A stretch of 64,000 nucleotides of DNA from Saccharobesus litoralis. Its GTDB lineage: Bacteria > Pseudomonadota > Gammaproteobacteria > Enterobacterales > Alteromonadaceae. Where the stretch lies: NCBI RefSeq assembly GCF_003063625.1, contig NZ_CP026604.1, positions 4,504,065 to 4,568,064 of the forward strand, given 5' to 3'. Below, piece by piece: positions 28,410 to 38,297 of the stretch. Made by a program: the position numbers and the translations under genes. A model generated the notes under the pieces. That model was not told where the DNA came from, searched no databases, and saw nothing but the letters and a program-made list of their open reading frames with translations. Each line of letters starts with the position of its first letter. The stretch's first letter is position 1.

Positions 28410-31400
28410 CTAATCTTCAGAAGTTAAGTTAATAATTAATTCAGTAGCGTTAATTGCTGAGTCAACCACCCCAAGTTGTGGATAACGTATAGCTAATCCG
28501 CCGCTTACAGTCGAAGCGTCAGAAGCATCACAAAAGCACTGCGTTGCACCATAGTTTGCAATTGCAACCGTGCCTGCACCAATTTTCACATAGGGATGAG
28601 GGGCTAAGGCATTAGTTGTATTTGCCCCAATTGTAATGACTGGTGATACAACATTACAGTAAGTCGTAGCATGACCACTACAAAACGCTAGCCCAAACCT
28701 TATCGTTTTTTTAGTTTTTTGTTCGCTAGACTTCCCTTTTGGACGCCATGCATTACGGCATTCTTTATTTGCTACACATGCTGCCATAGATTGCTTATTA
28801 GTCACTCTACCACTGGAACCAATTGTTGCTACAATACTGTGAGCTTCTTCAATACTCATTCCCCAGAACTGTCTATTTTCTTCTTCTTGCTTTTCAGCCA
28901 TATACTTATCATACGCCATTTGTTGACGTATACGGTACCTATTGTAATCACGGAAGCCTGTGGTAGTAATAGTTTCAGTATCCATAGAAGATGTATCAAA
29001 ATCAGATGGATAACAAGTTGAAACGCCTGGAATGACTTCGCAATAGTTAGATGGTGTATCTGTATTTGTTGATACAGTTTGGAAGCCGCTTGGGTCAACC
29101 ATTGATAAGGGGTTGTTCCAAGTGTAGCTATACCTGTTATAGCTTTGAGTGTAGATAGGTGCTTGTATTAGTGGGTCTGCACTTAAAAAGCGACCAATTT
29201 CAGGGTCATATACTCGGCCATTCATATGAATGAGGTTGTCGTTATCTAGCATTTCATGACCCGTAAAGCCGCGATTGCTTGATAAGGAATAGGTATCAAC
29301 GCTGCCTTCTGATAAATCACTAATTCGTCTCTCGCCCCAAGCATTGAAACTCAATTCATGGTGGATTTGACCATCTTCATTTGTCACCACATGTGTTGAG
29401 CCCAAATGGTCTTTCAAATTGTAAAAGCGTTTAATTTCATCCAGACCAAAGCGATAATCAATTTTGTGTTGCTTTAAAAAGTACCCATCAACGTAGTTAT
29501 TATAACTTTGCATGGGTCCATTCAATATCGCTTCATATTGCTTATTCGTTGTGTAATACGTGGTTGTCCCGTCCGTGTCTATCTTTTGGTAACGCTTATT
29601 ATTTGCCGTATAGGCAAACTTTTGTCCACCTATATTGGTTGGCTTATTGAAAACGTTGTAATCAATTGATTGACCATTGCGATTAGTCATATTACCGTAA
29701 ACGTCGTAACTATAATTTTTTTGCGGTTCTGCCGGCAAGCCGACACTCGTCTCACTAGCATTACCAAAGGCATGACTTACTGCATACGCACTGCCACCAC
29801 TGGTTTGGTTATACCAAATGTTTTGTGCCGTATTATCGCTGTTACTCACCACGCCTTTATCCGAGCGGTAGGTCAAGTTACCCAGCAGGTCATAGTTATA
29901 ACTTACATTTTGATATAGTTGATATGGGCCATTAGCGGTATCTCGATCATAGAGTCTTGTGCTTTTAAGGCGGTTCAACTTGTCGTATTCGAACCTTTCT
30001 TTTTTCGCAAAAAGTCCTTGGCCGAATTTACGCTCGGTTAAATTGCCGTTAGTATCGAATTGATAATTTATCAGTTGCAATTCGTCACCGACATGGGCGT
30101 TGTTGCCGAGATACTTACCTGCAGTGTGCTGTTGAATTTGGCCATAAGCGCTAAATTGCGCACGAGAAACAACATCATTACCGAGTAGTAAAGACTCTAT
30201 TCTACGGTTTTGATAGTCGATGTCGGTCGCACCTCTATGCCATATGCGCTGCGGTTCTCCGTCTCCTTCAACAACTTGAGTGAGATAGCCTGATTCATGA
30301 TACAAACGACGAATACTAAAACCACCAGGGTAAATTTCTTTCGCAACACGACCAAAATCATCGTAATAATATTGGAAAGTAGAATCTATCTCATAAGGCA
30401 CAACTTCTTTGTTCTCAACTATTTGTCCTAATGCATTGTAAGTAAAAGATTGGTAATGTTTGTCGCTACTGAAGGTTCCTGAATCCGATGTGCCCGTTCG
30501 AATGTGATCTAAGTAGCCCAATAACTGGCCATCATATACCCATTTGTGTTTTTCCATCTGCTGATCAGCATCGACATCGTGGCGTTCATATAACCTACCC
30601 AGTGAGTCGTAATAAAAGTGCATGTACTTCTCATGACTTGTATCTTTAGCCCAGATTTGCTTCTTAAGTTCACCAAAACCTGTGTATTCAAAATCTATTT
30701 GGCCCAAGCTTGGATCAGTGAGTTGAGTGCGAAAACCGAGGTTGTTATACAAAATAGAAATTTGGGTTGATGCCTTGTCATTAATTTTTGTATCGACAAG
30801 GTTGCCGTGGGCGTCATAACCATAGTTAACATAGTTATCGTTGGCATCTGTTGACTTGATTAATTGTCCCATTCCGTTGAACATTTGCTTAGTGACTTGG
30901 GTGTCTTGCAGGTTATTGCCTGATTCATCCGTCGAAACTACTGTAGTCGTTACGCTGACCTCAAATTCAGCTTCATTGATGCCTGAATATTCGTATTGAA
31001 CATGACCGCCGTCGGCCTTAGCAATCGTCCAAATTCGGCCGAATTTATCATAGGTATACTCGTCCCATTCAGGTGTATTCCCAACTAGGTAAACATTAGA
31101 TTGCTTATGCAGTTGTTGATTCGAATAGTAGGACCAAGACTGACGAGCTACCTGTCCACCAAACTGAGTAAAATCTTTTGCAACCATTTTATGGTGCCGG
31201 TTGTAATAGACAATTAGAGTGGGTTCCCCTATGCCATTGCTAAATGGGTGTGAAGTTTTAACACTTTCGCCATAAACTGCACCTTCTGGACAAGAATACG
31301 ACTCATCTTGACAGAAAAAACGGATAGTTTGTTTTGTTACGCCGAGGTGATTAATTTGACCTACTTGCCGCCCTAGTTCATTGTAACTAAATTGTGTTTG

Positions 31401-33887
31401 CAGGCCGTTAGCGTCTGTTATTGAGAGCGGTTGGTTAAATCTATAGTCATAGTCTATTTCTGTTGAAAAGTTCCCCGCGTTACTAATGGTTAAAGGGTTA
31501 TCAAATTTATCAAACACGCTAATAGTTTGTATTCTGCTTTCGCTTTCGTTAGACGCATTTATTGCAGTTTCAATAGTTTGAGTAATTACACCCTTGTCAT
31601 TTCGTATTAGTTCAGTTTGATTTATGACATTACCCAACTCATCCTTAATTTTAGTTACTGCTATATCTGTCGTCCCTGTTTCTGCAATGTAGGCAGTTGT
31701 TCGACTTTTTTGTTTCAATGATGGGTATTGAGTATCTGTTTCCACTAAAGTATTGACAAAACCGAGTCGCCAATTATCCTCGTCATAGTTTCTATCTTGG
31801 CTGTCTAGCTTAGATGTGTGCACTAAACCAGTGATGTTATCATCTTCATCGGTGCCTGTTCCTACTTCAGTTAACGTTTCAATGATGAAGTTATATTCAT
31901 CGTACTTGTGACTAATTTTAGTGGTACTGTTCCCTGCTTGATATATTGCCTGACGGGTTGACAGTTGATAGTCCAATTGATAACCCGAATATTTATATGT
32001 TGTTTCGTACAACTTAGTACCATCTATTAGCTCACTCACTTTAGATGTTAAAATAGGGATGTTATCTTTATCTGAGAAGGTATAGGTATTTACGGTTTTC
32101 TGACCCAGTAAGTAATTTATGCGCTCAACACGAGAGAACCCGTAAAAATCACGCTGTTCGAATTCTAAACTTTCGTCATCATACTTGGGAGAAAACCAAG
32201 TGAATTCAATATCACCTTGACTGTTACTAGGGTTGATATCCTTAGCGTTATCCCCTGAAAATATTTTACGGATTTCACCAATTTCACTTATTGGATCATA
32301 GTAAAAACGTGTGTAGCCTAATTTTTCATTACCCACAAGTTCAAGCCGTTGACCATCGTCGTGCCAATCAAATAATATTGGCTCTGAGCATACTAATCCG
32401 CTGCCTTCAAATTCGTAGCCACATTGGTATACTTCTTTTATTGTCCTACCGGTTCTGTTTTTAACTTCAGGGTGGACTTCGTTGTCTCGAACAATTACAT
32501 ACATAGCTATCGGATTTTCTAATGTATTTAGCTTATCCGTCGCATAAACGTTTATGTGCCCTGTTTGACCATCACCCAGATCAACTTTGTAGCCATTTGA
32601 GTATATTAGCTTTCCATAATAAACTGGGTTCCCTTCTCCCCCATAAAAATTAATGAAATTACCGTAAGCATCTTCTATCCTTGCTAATCCCCAGATTTCA
32701 TGTTCTTGTTCTTTAACGCGATACTGCTCAACTTGATAAGTGCTATGATCAGCACCGTAAAAATACTTTGTCCCATCTGGCAGCATCAATTTCATGCCCG
32801 TATGAGGTGCATCACTATTGTCGTTACCAGTTGCGACAAATTTTATTTGGGGGTTATCAGGTAAATAATATATTGCGCCTTCAGCCCAGTAGCTTTCATG
32901 TGTGGAATTCTGCTGCGGATTACTATTTACTAATGCTTTTCCTTTGTAACAAATCCTCGAAAAGTCATCATTAGAATTACTTGATGGATTTTGCGATGAA
33001 TCTGGATTATAGCCTTCTTCTTGCGCATGAGTTTTTATTATATTAGTACCATCACATACCATTAAAGCGAGTTCAGAGTCATCACTAATTGCGTAAGTAT
33101 GCGTTTGAATGTTTAATTTTATATCGGGCTTAATTCCGGAAGGTAAGCTTGGTAAAGCTAGTGGCACTTGATAGTGTACCCTACCATGCGAAACGCTATA
33201 ACTGCCTTGAGTAAATTCGACTAGTTCGTTGGTGATTTCTGCTTGAACATTTTGCGAGCTATCTAGCTTGAACTCGTCTGGAATATCTAATGTAAAGGCA
33301 TGATAATTGGTTTCCGACCAGCTTGAACATATATTTTCTTGGGCGTTAACACAGGACTTTATTCTAAATTGGTAACTACCATTGTAATTGATCGGTACTA
33401 AATATGATGACTCTGTTGTACTTGCCAAAGGTTGCCAATTTTCACCTTGTTTCCTTTGTTCAATAAGGTAAGTATCACCGCTGTCAGACCAATTAATATT
33501 GAAACCAACCTCGGCCACTCTTATGTCAACTCCTTGAGGCTTATAGTCGTAGATAGGTATTTGCGCATAAGTTGAATCTATACTGCAATCTTGATTGCCA
33601 CTTGATGAATTGAAGTAGCACCCTTCTATTTTAAATTTCTCGACTCCAAAAGATTGTGAAGCGATTCGTTGTAAACTGTACTGACTAGGACCCGTAAATA
33701 CCTTTTCATAGCTTCCGTCAATATAGTGATAAATATTGACGTAATTTCCCATTTCTTGGGTTGCATAGTTCCAAGTTAACAAAAACTCCTCAGTTGGCTT
33801 AACCCTTTCTTTAGAAAACTGAAAAGTAATAGAAGCGTTAGCTGCAAAACTAACAACGAAAAAGACAGTATAAATCAACCTAATCAT
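28410..33887 (-). CDS. Rhs/YD-repeat polymorphic toxin
   Basis: An 1825-residue protein. A signal peptide (to about residue 19, ANAS) predicts Sec export. Residues about 20-205 look like two fibronectin III-type domains; about 215-560 resemble the SpvB/TcdB-type N-terminal beta-propeller region found in secreted YD-repeat proteins. YD repeats run from about 640 to 1500 (for example ITDANGLQTQFSYNELGRQ). The Rhs core end is clear: LKDHLGSTHVVTNEDG, then GRVYDPEIGRFLSADPL and NNPLSMVDPSGF near 1600. The remaining about 225 residues are the variable tail, with cysteines (FCSGHATTYC, TQCFCDAS) and no toxin fold I can name. No VgrG, PAAR or Hcp is nearby. GC content is lower than in the flanking core genes. 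Confidence 0.9.
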   Translation of the reverse strand: MIRLIYTVFFVVSFAANASITFQFSKERVKPTEEFLLTWNYATQEMGNYVNIYHYIDGSYEKVFTGPSQYSLQRIASQSFGVEKFKIEGCYFNSSSGNQDCSIDSTYAQIPIYDYKPQGVDIRVAEVGFNINWSDSGDTYLIEQRKQGENWQPLASTTESSYLVPINYNGSYQFRIKSCVNAQENICSSWSETNYHAFTLDIPDEFKLDSSQNVQAEITNELVEFTQGSYSVSHGRVHYQVPLALPSLPSGIKPDIKLNIQTHTYAISDDSELALMVCDGTNIIKTHAQEEGYNPDSSQNPSSNSNDDFSRICYKGKALVNSNPQQNSTHESYWAEGAIYYLPDNPQIKFVATGNDNSDAPHTGMKLMLPDGTKYFYGADHSTYQVEQYRVKEQEHEIWGLARIEDAYGNFINFYGGEGNPVYYGKLIYSNGYKVDLGDGQTGHINVYATDKLNTLENPIAMYVIVRDNEVHPEVKNRTGRTIKEVYQCGYEFEGSGLVCSEPILFDWHDDGQRLELVGNEKLGYTRFYYDPISEIGEIRKIFSGDNAKDINPSNSQGDIEFTWFSPKYDDESLEFEQRDFYGFSRVERINYLLGQKTVNTYTFSDKDNIPILTSKVSELIDGTKLYETTYKYSGYQLDYQLSTRQAIYQAGNSTTKISHKYDEYNFIIETLTEVGTGTDEDDNITGLVHTSKLDSQDRNYDEDNWRLGFVNTLVETDTQYPSLKQKSRTTAYIAETGTTDIAVTKIKDELGNVINQTELIRNDKGVITQTIETAINASNESESRIQTISVFDKFDNPLTISNAGNFSTEIDYDYRFNQPLSITDANGLQTQFSYNELGRQVGQINHLGVTKQTIRFFCQDESYSCPEGAVYGESVKTSHPFSNGIGEPTLIVYYNRHHKMVAKDFTQFGGQVARQSWSYYSNQQLHKQSNVYLVGNTPEWDEYTYDKFGRIWTIAKADGGHVQYEYSGINEAEFEVSVTTTVVSTDESGNNLQDTQVTKQMFNGMGQLIKSTDANDNYVNYGYDAHGNLVDTKINDKASTQISILYNNLGFRTQLTDPSLGQIDFEYTGFGELKKQIWAKDTSHEKYMHFYYDSLGRLYERHDVDADQQMEKHKWVYDGQLLGYLDHIRTGTSDSGTFSSDKHYQSFTYNALGQIVENKEVVPYEIDSTFQYYYDDFGRVAKEIYPGGFSIRRLYHESGYLTQVVEGDGEPQRIWHRGATDIDYQNRRIESLLLGNDVVSRAQFSAYGQIQQHTAGKYLGNNAHVGDELQLINYQFDTNGNLTERKFGQGLFAKKERFEYDKLNRLKSTRLYDRDTANGPYQLYQNVSYNYDLLGNLTYRSDKGVVSNSDNTAQNIWYNQTSGGSAYAVSHAFGNASETSVGLPAEPQKNYSYDVYGNMTNRNGQSIDYNVFNKPTNIGGQKFAYTANNKRYQKIDTDGTTTYYTTNKQYEAILNGPMQSYNNYVDGYFLKQHKIDYRFGLDEIKRFYNLKDHLGSTHVVTNEDGQIHHELSFNAWGERRISDLSEGSVDTYSLSSNRGFTGHEMLDNDNLIHMNGRVYDPEIGRFLSADPLIQAPIYTQSYNRYSYTWNNPLSMVDPSGFQTVSTNTDTPSNYCEVIPGVSTCYPSDFDTSSMDTETITTTGFRDYNRYRIRQQMAYDKYMAEKQEEENRQFWGMSIEEAHSIVATIGSSGRVTNKQSMAACVANKECRNAWRPKGKSSEQKTKKTIRFGLAFCSGHATTYCNVVSPVITIGANTTNALAPHPYVKIGAGTVAIANYGATQCFCDASDASTVSGGLAIRYPQLGVVDSAINATELIINLTSED

Positions 33888-34466
33888 TATTTTATTTATG
33901 AAAATAAATATTTATATAAAAATAACACTCAATTCATAAAAATACAACACACCTTAAAAGGGGATTATTTAGGCGTTATGTTTTAAATAACTAAAAGCTC
34001 TACAAAACCTATAATTTTTAGCTACTGACAGCCGAATATCTATTTATTAAAATAATTATACTGGGAAAGTATTTTTATAAATGATAATAGATATTTCCAT
34101 TTGACTTACACAATCATTACCTGATGCAGTTCTTAAACTTTTGTCTTGTCTAAGTTATGACTCGAGGCGTTGAACACGCTGAGGTTTAGGACATTTAATT
34201 GGCCATGGCTATTCGCATTGAGACTAAATTTATGCGTTATAGTCTTCTCGCTCAGGTCTTATGGTTCATTGTCAGCACTTACTCGCCCCAATCACATAAT
34301 AGAGCATATGCTCATGGGGTCTCGAAGATTGACGACTTCCCCTAAAACCTGACCGCTTTGACTATAGTATTAGTTGAGTATTTACCTGACTGTTACTGTA
34401 AATCAATCTCAGAACCATAGATTGTGTAATAAAAGCACATTGATTCAGCAAGAATAGCTCAGCTCA
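33888..34466. other. AT-rich intergenic region between the Rhs gene and xerD
   Basis: About 580 bases. 33888-34100 is very AT-rich and should hold the Rhs promoter. 34238-34366 is a 129-bp MITE. The rest shows no gene. Confidence 0.65.
34238..34366 (+). mobile_element. 129-bp MITE, copy 1
   Basis: It starts TATAGTCTTCTCGCTCAGG and ends GACTATA; the last 24 bases are an imperfect inverted copy of the first 24 (TATAGTCAAAGCGATCAGG when reversed). There is no coding capacity. The same 129-bp length recurs at 38107 and 50397. It lies at the xerD end of the accessory region. Confidence 0.85.
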
Positions 34467-35381
34467 CTAAGCCCTTGGGTGATGTTTGGCATGTACTTGT
34501 TGCAGGCGCTCTTTGGCGACATGGGTGTAAATTTGCGTGGTTGATAAATCACTATGCCCCAATAGACTTTGTACTACTCTTAAATCAGCTCCGTGATTAA
34601 CTAAATGAGTCGCAAATGCATGGCGTAAGGTATGTGGTGATAAATCGGCAGTGACCCCAGCTTTGAGTGCGTAGTATTTAATACGATGCCAAAAGGTTTG
34701 CCGAGTCATTTGTTGGCTGCGATTGCTTAAAAACAAAACACTGGTTTGTTGCTTAGCGATATTGGGGCGGGCGTATTTGATATAGTAACTTATCCACTCG
34801 GATGCCAGCTCCCCCATAGGCACTAAACGTTCTTTATCACCTTTACCTGTGACTCTGACTACGCCATGATTTAAATTAATTTGCTCCATGGTTAACGACA
34901 CTAATTCAGTCACTCGTAAACCACTGGCGTACAAAAGTTCGAGCATGGCTTTGTCTCGACACTCGATATTATCTTCTGTGTTTGGCGCATCAAGCAAAGC
35001 GTCTACATCGGCTTCTGACAATATTTTGGGTAAGGACTTTGGCTGCTTAGGGCTATCGACATTCGCACAGGGATCATGTGATATTTGTTGAGTCACTAAT
35101 AAAAACTGATAAAACTTACGCAAGCAAGACAACTTTCGGGCTGCACTGCGCGCCCCTATTTTCCTGTCATACAAGTGTGCTATGTAGTTAACGACTTCGT
35201 CTTTTCTTAATGTCAGTAATTGCCACTGCTGTTGCGTAACGTATTGCGCAAACTGAACTAAATCTCGTCGATAGGCTGCAATGGTATTTTCACTGCGACC
35301 TTGCTCTAGCCAAAGATAGTCTGTAAAGCTGTCAATAAGTTGTTGAGTGTCATCAGTAAGAGCAACAGAAGTGGTAGCCAT
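34467..35381 (-). CDS. xerD: Site-specific tyrosine recombinase XerD
   Basis: A 304-residue tyrosine recombinase that, with XerC, resolves chromosome dimers at dif during division. The catalytic set is complete: Arg156 (ASGLRVTEL), Lys180 (TGKGDKERLVP), His250 and Arg253 (HTLRHAFATH), His276 (LLGHSDLSTTQ) and Tyr285. XerD is favoured over XerC by its neighbours fldB and, 14 kb on, dsbC-recJ. Its start is 20 bases from the ogt stop, so the two may be co-transcribed. Confidence 0.93.
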   Translation of the reverse strand: MATTSVALTDDTQQLIDSFTDYLWLEQGRSENTIAAYRRDLVQFAQYVTQQQWQLLTLRKDEVVNYIAHLYDRKIGARSAARKLSCLRKFYQFLLVTQQISHDPCANVDSPKQPKSLPKILSEADVDALLDAPNTEDNIECRDKAMLELLYASGLRVTELVSLTMEQINLNHGVVRVTGKGDKERLVPMGELASEWISYYIKYARPNIAKQQTSVLFLSNRSQQMTRQTFWHRIKYYALKAGVTADLSPHTLRHAFATHLVNHGADLRVVQSLLGHSDLSTTQIYTHVAKERLQQVHAKHHPRA

Positions 35382-35401
35382 ATAAATGATAATTTGCCTA
35401 A

Positions 35402-35902
35402 CTATGTCGATATTAGACGTTGTTTCTCATGCGCTAGCAACCATTGTTTTACATCAACCCGTTTACCGGCTTTCCATTGGCCACTATAGCCGCCAATACC
35501 CGAGGCAGCGACCACGCGATGACAAGGAACAACAATTGGAATGGGGTTACGTCGGCAAGCTCCGCCTATCGCTCGTGGGCTGGTTTCTAATTGACTGGCC
35601 ATTTCGCCATAAGTCCAGCTTGAGCCACAAGGAATGGCTTGCATTAGTTGCCAAACGCTTTGTTGAAATTCAGTGCCCTTTGGCTTAATCGGAATTTCAG
35701 ATAAATCACATGCTTTGCTAGCTGATTTCGAGAAATAAGCGCGGAGTTGTTCAACAATATGTTGGGTTAGATTTGTAGTGTTGTCTTGCCGATAGTTAAT
35801 GTCACCGGGAAAAATATCAATTGCCGTTAGGTGCTTCCCGTTATCAAATATAGCAATTCTGCCAACCGGTGAATCTAAAAGCGCTTGGGCAACTAAGTTC
35901 AT
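35402..35902 (-). CDS. ogt: Methylated-DNA-[protein]-cysteine S-methyltransferase
   Basis: A 166-residue suicide repair protein that takes the alkyl group from O6-alkylguanine or O4-alkylthymine onto its own cysteine. The active site is Cys127 in VVPCHRVV, followed by the usual IGGYSG. The DNA-binding helix-turn-helix has the RAIGGACRRNP segment. There is no Ada-type regulatory domain, so Ogt fits. It sits between fldB and xerD, which adjoin in E. coli. Confidence 0.93.
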   Translation of the reverse strand: MNLVAQALLDSPVGRIAIFDNGKHLTAIDIFPGDINYRQDNTTNLTQHIVEQLRAYFSKSASKACDLSEIPIKPKGTEFQQSVWQLMQAIPCGSSWTYGEMASQLETSPRAIGGACRRNPIPIVVPCHRVVAASGIGGYSGQWKAGKRVDVKQWLLAHEKQRLIST

Positions 35903-36016
35903 TAAGCTTCCTTAACAACAGTCAAATTAAAGAAATTATCATTAAGACATTATCGTTTTAAACGTTGTGACAGACATTTGTTACAATCCATCCATTGTAG
36001 TATTCAGGTAACACAA

Positions 36017-36532
36017 ATGAAAATAGGTTTATTTTATGGATCAACCACTTGTTATACCGAAATGGCGGCAGAAAAAATCCGTGATTTTATCGGTGAAGAC
36101 ATTGTTGATTTATACAATATAAAAGATACCGGCCTTAGCGATACCGCTAACTATGATTTACTCATTTTTGGAATATCCACTTGGGATTTTGGTGAATTAC
36201 AAGAAGACTGGGAAGCCCAATGGAGCGACGCCAACCAACTGGATTTAAACAATAAAACGGTGGCCATTTATGGTTTAGGCGATCAAGAAGACTATGGACA
36301 ATGGTTTCAGGACGCTGTGGGCATGTTACATGACGCAATACAGCATAATGATTGTCGGCGCATTGGTTACTGGCCTAATCAGGGTTATCAATTTGAAGCA
36401 TCCAAAGCCCTAACAGCAGATAAAAGCCAATTTGTCGGTTTGTCGTTAGATGATGAAAACCAGTACGATTTAACCGACTCGCGTATTCAAGACTGGTGTT
36501 TACAAATTCTGGAAGAAATAGCAGAAGGCTAA
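36017..36532 (+). CDS. fldB: Flavodoxin 2
   Basis: A 171-residue flavodoxin very similar to E. coli FldB (173). The start at 36017 (MKIGLFYGSTTCYTEMAAEK) is chosen because it begins with the FMN phosphate-binding loop GSTTCYTEMA as in the family; the upstream ATG adds unrelated residues. FMN-ring motifs are STWDFGELQEDW and YGLGDQEDYGQWF. A low-potential electron carrier in the cytosol. It is transcribed away from ogt-xerD. Confidence 0.94.
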   Translation: MKIGLFYGSTTCYTEMAAEKIRDFIGEDIVDLYNIKDTGLSDTANYDLLIFGISTWDFGELQEDWEAQWSDANQLDLNNKTVAIYGLGDQEDYGQWFQDAVGMLHDAIQHNDCRRIGYWPNQGYQFEASKALTADKSQFVGLSLDDENQYDLTDSRIQDWCLQILEEIAEG

Positions 36533-36628
36533 TTAACAAATCCGATCTGTTATAAATTTGTTAAAATGACTATTCTCTGACTACACTTAGCGTAAGCCAC
36601 CATCATACCGCTTGCGCTGAGGGGTCAT

Positions 36629-37285
36629 ATGAATAAGACACAACTATCTCGATTAGCTTTAATTATTGTTTGTGCGTTATGGATGACTTTTACCAAAAAC
36701 CTGAAAGCTCATGCGCAAACAACTGCACATTGCTCACAATTACCCAGCGAAGTTAGCCCATCGATTGTCCGACTTGAACTCAGTGCAACCAATCAAGCAT
36801 CTGCTATTGTCATTAAACACGACACTCTATTAACAGTTGCTCACGCGTTGCCTTTGGGCAAAGCGATTAAGGTATATATTAAACCCGAGTACACAGCAAC
36901 AGCGTCAATTATTGCTATTCACCACGGTTTGGATTTAGCCATTTTAAAAGTGGATACTCAAGATTTAACACCCATTCCCTTAACTGACAGTCATTTACAA
37001 TTTAAAGAAAGAGTGTGGGCGGCTGGCTTTGCCAACCGAGACTGGTTAAATGTGACTTCTGGTTTTTTCGTAAAGAAAAACTATAAGGGCTTAATTAGCT
37101 CAGCTTCTATCGAAGCCGGCAGCTCAGGTGGGGCGTTATTACACTGTGGCAATAAAGGGTTAGAGCTCGCTGGCGTATTACATGCATACAAAGCTCGATA
37201 CGAGCAAGGTAAGCTAATGAATACAGGCTATTCCATCGCGGTACCAACCGAACAATTTTTATCTTTTATTGAGCAGAATACCTAG
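36629..37285 (+). CDS. Secreted trypsin-like serine protease
   Basis: A 218-residue protein with a signal peptide (to about residue 30, KAHAQ). The chymotrypsin-fold catalytic triad is visible: His72 in LTVAHAL, Asp102 in HGLDLAILKV and Ser166 in EAGSSGGALL. The sequence around it resembles the DegP/S1C and glutamyl endopeptidase-like catalytic domain, but there is no PDZ domain. Substrate unknown. It stands alone after fldB. Confidence 0.85.
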   Translation: MNKTQLSRLALIIVCALWMTFTKNLKAHAQTTAHCSQLPSEVSPSIVRLELSATNQASAIVIKHDTLLTVAHALPLGKAIKVYIKPEYTATASIIAIHHGLDLAILKVDTQDLTPIPLTDSHLQFKERVWAAGFANRDWLNVTSGFFVKKNYKGLISSASIEAGSSGGALLHCGNKGLELAGVLHAYKARYEQGKLMNTGYSIAVPTEQFLSFIEQNT

Positions 37286-37973
37286 AACCAGTGCAAGCAT
37301 ACCTGATTCTGTGGCAAACAAATCTCTAGTCGCTAAATCCATGCTGGTAAATTCTCATCGACAAAATAACACTTTAAAACAATTGATTACCACTAAGGCT
37401 CGCTTAATGACTTATTTAAAAGTGTTAGTACCTTTTCCAAAAAGAAATGATCAGTTGAATCACTCGCATAATTTACTAACACTCTTGAAGTTTATAGATT
37501 AAATAAACAACTTCAGGCTGAGCTCGTCGAAGTCTTATTACTTTTTAACTTACCGACACTCAGACTGCCTTGGTTTATGGTGAGCTTGTCGAACTACGCT
37601 CAGTGTGAAAGTGATCACCAATGTTTTCAACTAATCAAAATTATATTGAAACTGAAACTAGGCTAGCTATTTTTGTAGTTTCGACGCTCGCTTAAAGCGC
37701 CTACTTTTGGTGCCTGCAGGCAGGAACCCTGCGTCTTTTGCTTAAACTAGACTATATATATCCAACAAAAGTCGCTGGATCCCCGCATGCGCGAGGAAGA
37801 CGAGGGTATTTTCCTAAGCCTCGGTGATAAAATTTCACCTCATTGACCGAAAAGAGCGCTTCTGAAACTTGTGATCAAGAGGCAGGGGTAGCAGATACTT
37901 AGAATTTGTCGGGAACAAAATCCTGTGCGTCGTATTTAAAGCCCTTGACGAAGCAGCAGCTTCGACCTTTCTA

Positions 37974-38029
37974 CAAACCAAGTCTGTAGCAGCTCCGCTA
38001 CTATTGTCGAAATAAATTTCGACCTACAT
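37974..38029. repeat. Hairpin-bearing dispersed repeat, copy 1
   Basis: It shares about 56 bases with 51729-51784 (AACCAAGxCT, TAGCAGCTCC, then ATTGTCGAAATAAATTTCGAC). It contains the perfect 8-bp inverted repeat GTCGAAAT-AA-ATTTCGAC and ends CCTACAT. Confidence 0.75.
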
Positions 38030-38106
38030 GAATGTAGGAATACCGTAAAGCATCTGGAACGGCGTAAGGTAAATGCAAGATACAAATGGAATGACGTGTT
38101 TAACAA

Positions 38107-38235
38107 TATAGTCAAAGCGATCAGGTTTTAGGGGAAGCCGTCAAGCTTCGAATCCCCATGAGCATATGCTCTATTATGTGATTGGGGTGAGTAAGCGCTG
38201 ACAATGAACCATAAAACCTGAGCGAGAAGACTATA
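38107..38235 (-). mobile_element. 129-bp MITE, copy 2
   Basis: The same element as at 34238 and 50397 in inverted orientation, with the same TATAGTC...GACTATA ends and exactly the same length. It ends about 8 bases before the terminator of the DUF3083-like gene. Confidence 0.88.
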
Positions 38236-38242
38236 AGCAAAA

Positions 38243-38270
38243 ACGAAAAACGCCAGCAAATGCCGGCGCT
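38243..38270 (-). terminator. Terminator of the DUF3083-like gene
   Basis: On the minus strand, CGCCGGCATTTGCTGGCG (one mismatch) is followed by TTTTTCGTTTTT, about 30 bases after the stop. Confidence 0.8.
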
Positions 38271-38297
38271 TTAATAAAAATAGCGTTTAAGCTTTAA

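Larger units (their letters stand above)
37286..38297. other. Kilobase of dispersed repeats without a gene
   Basis: No credible gene was found. It holds GAGCTTGTCGAAC-type intergenic repeats (near 37518 and 37580), a segment shared with 51.7 kb (CGCTTAAAGCxCCTACTTTTGG at about 37688), a hairpin element (37974-38029), and MITE copy 2 (38107-38235). It appears to be a landing site for small repeats. Confidence 0.65.

Noticed and set aside
25503-33887. Type VI secretion association of the Rhs protein
   Set aside because: The protein has a Sec signal peptide and no PAAR, VgrG, Hcp or adaptor gene is present in the window.
37269-37502. 77-codon plus-strand frame overlapping the end of the serine protease gene
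   Set aside because: It starts inside the protease gene, has no ribosome-binding site and runs into dispersed repeats.
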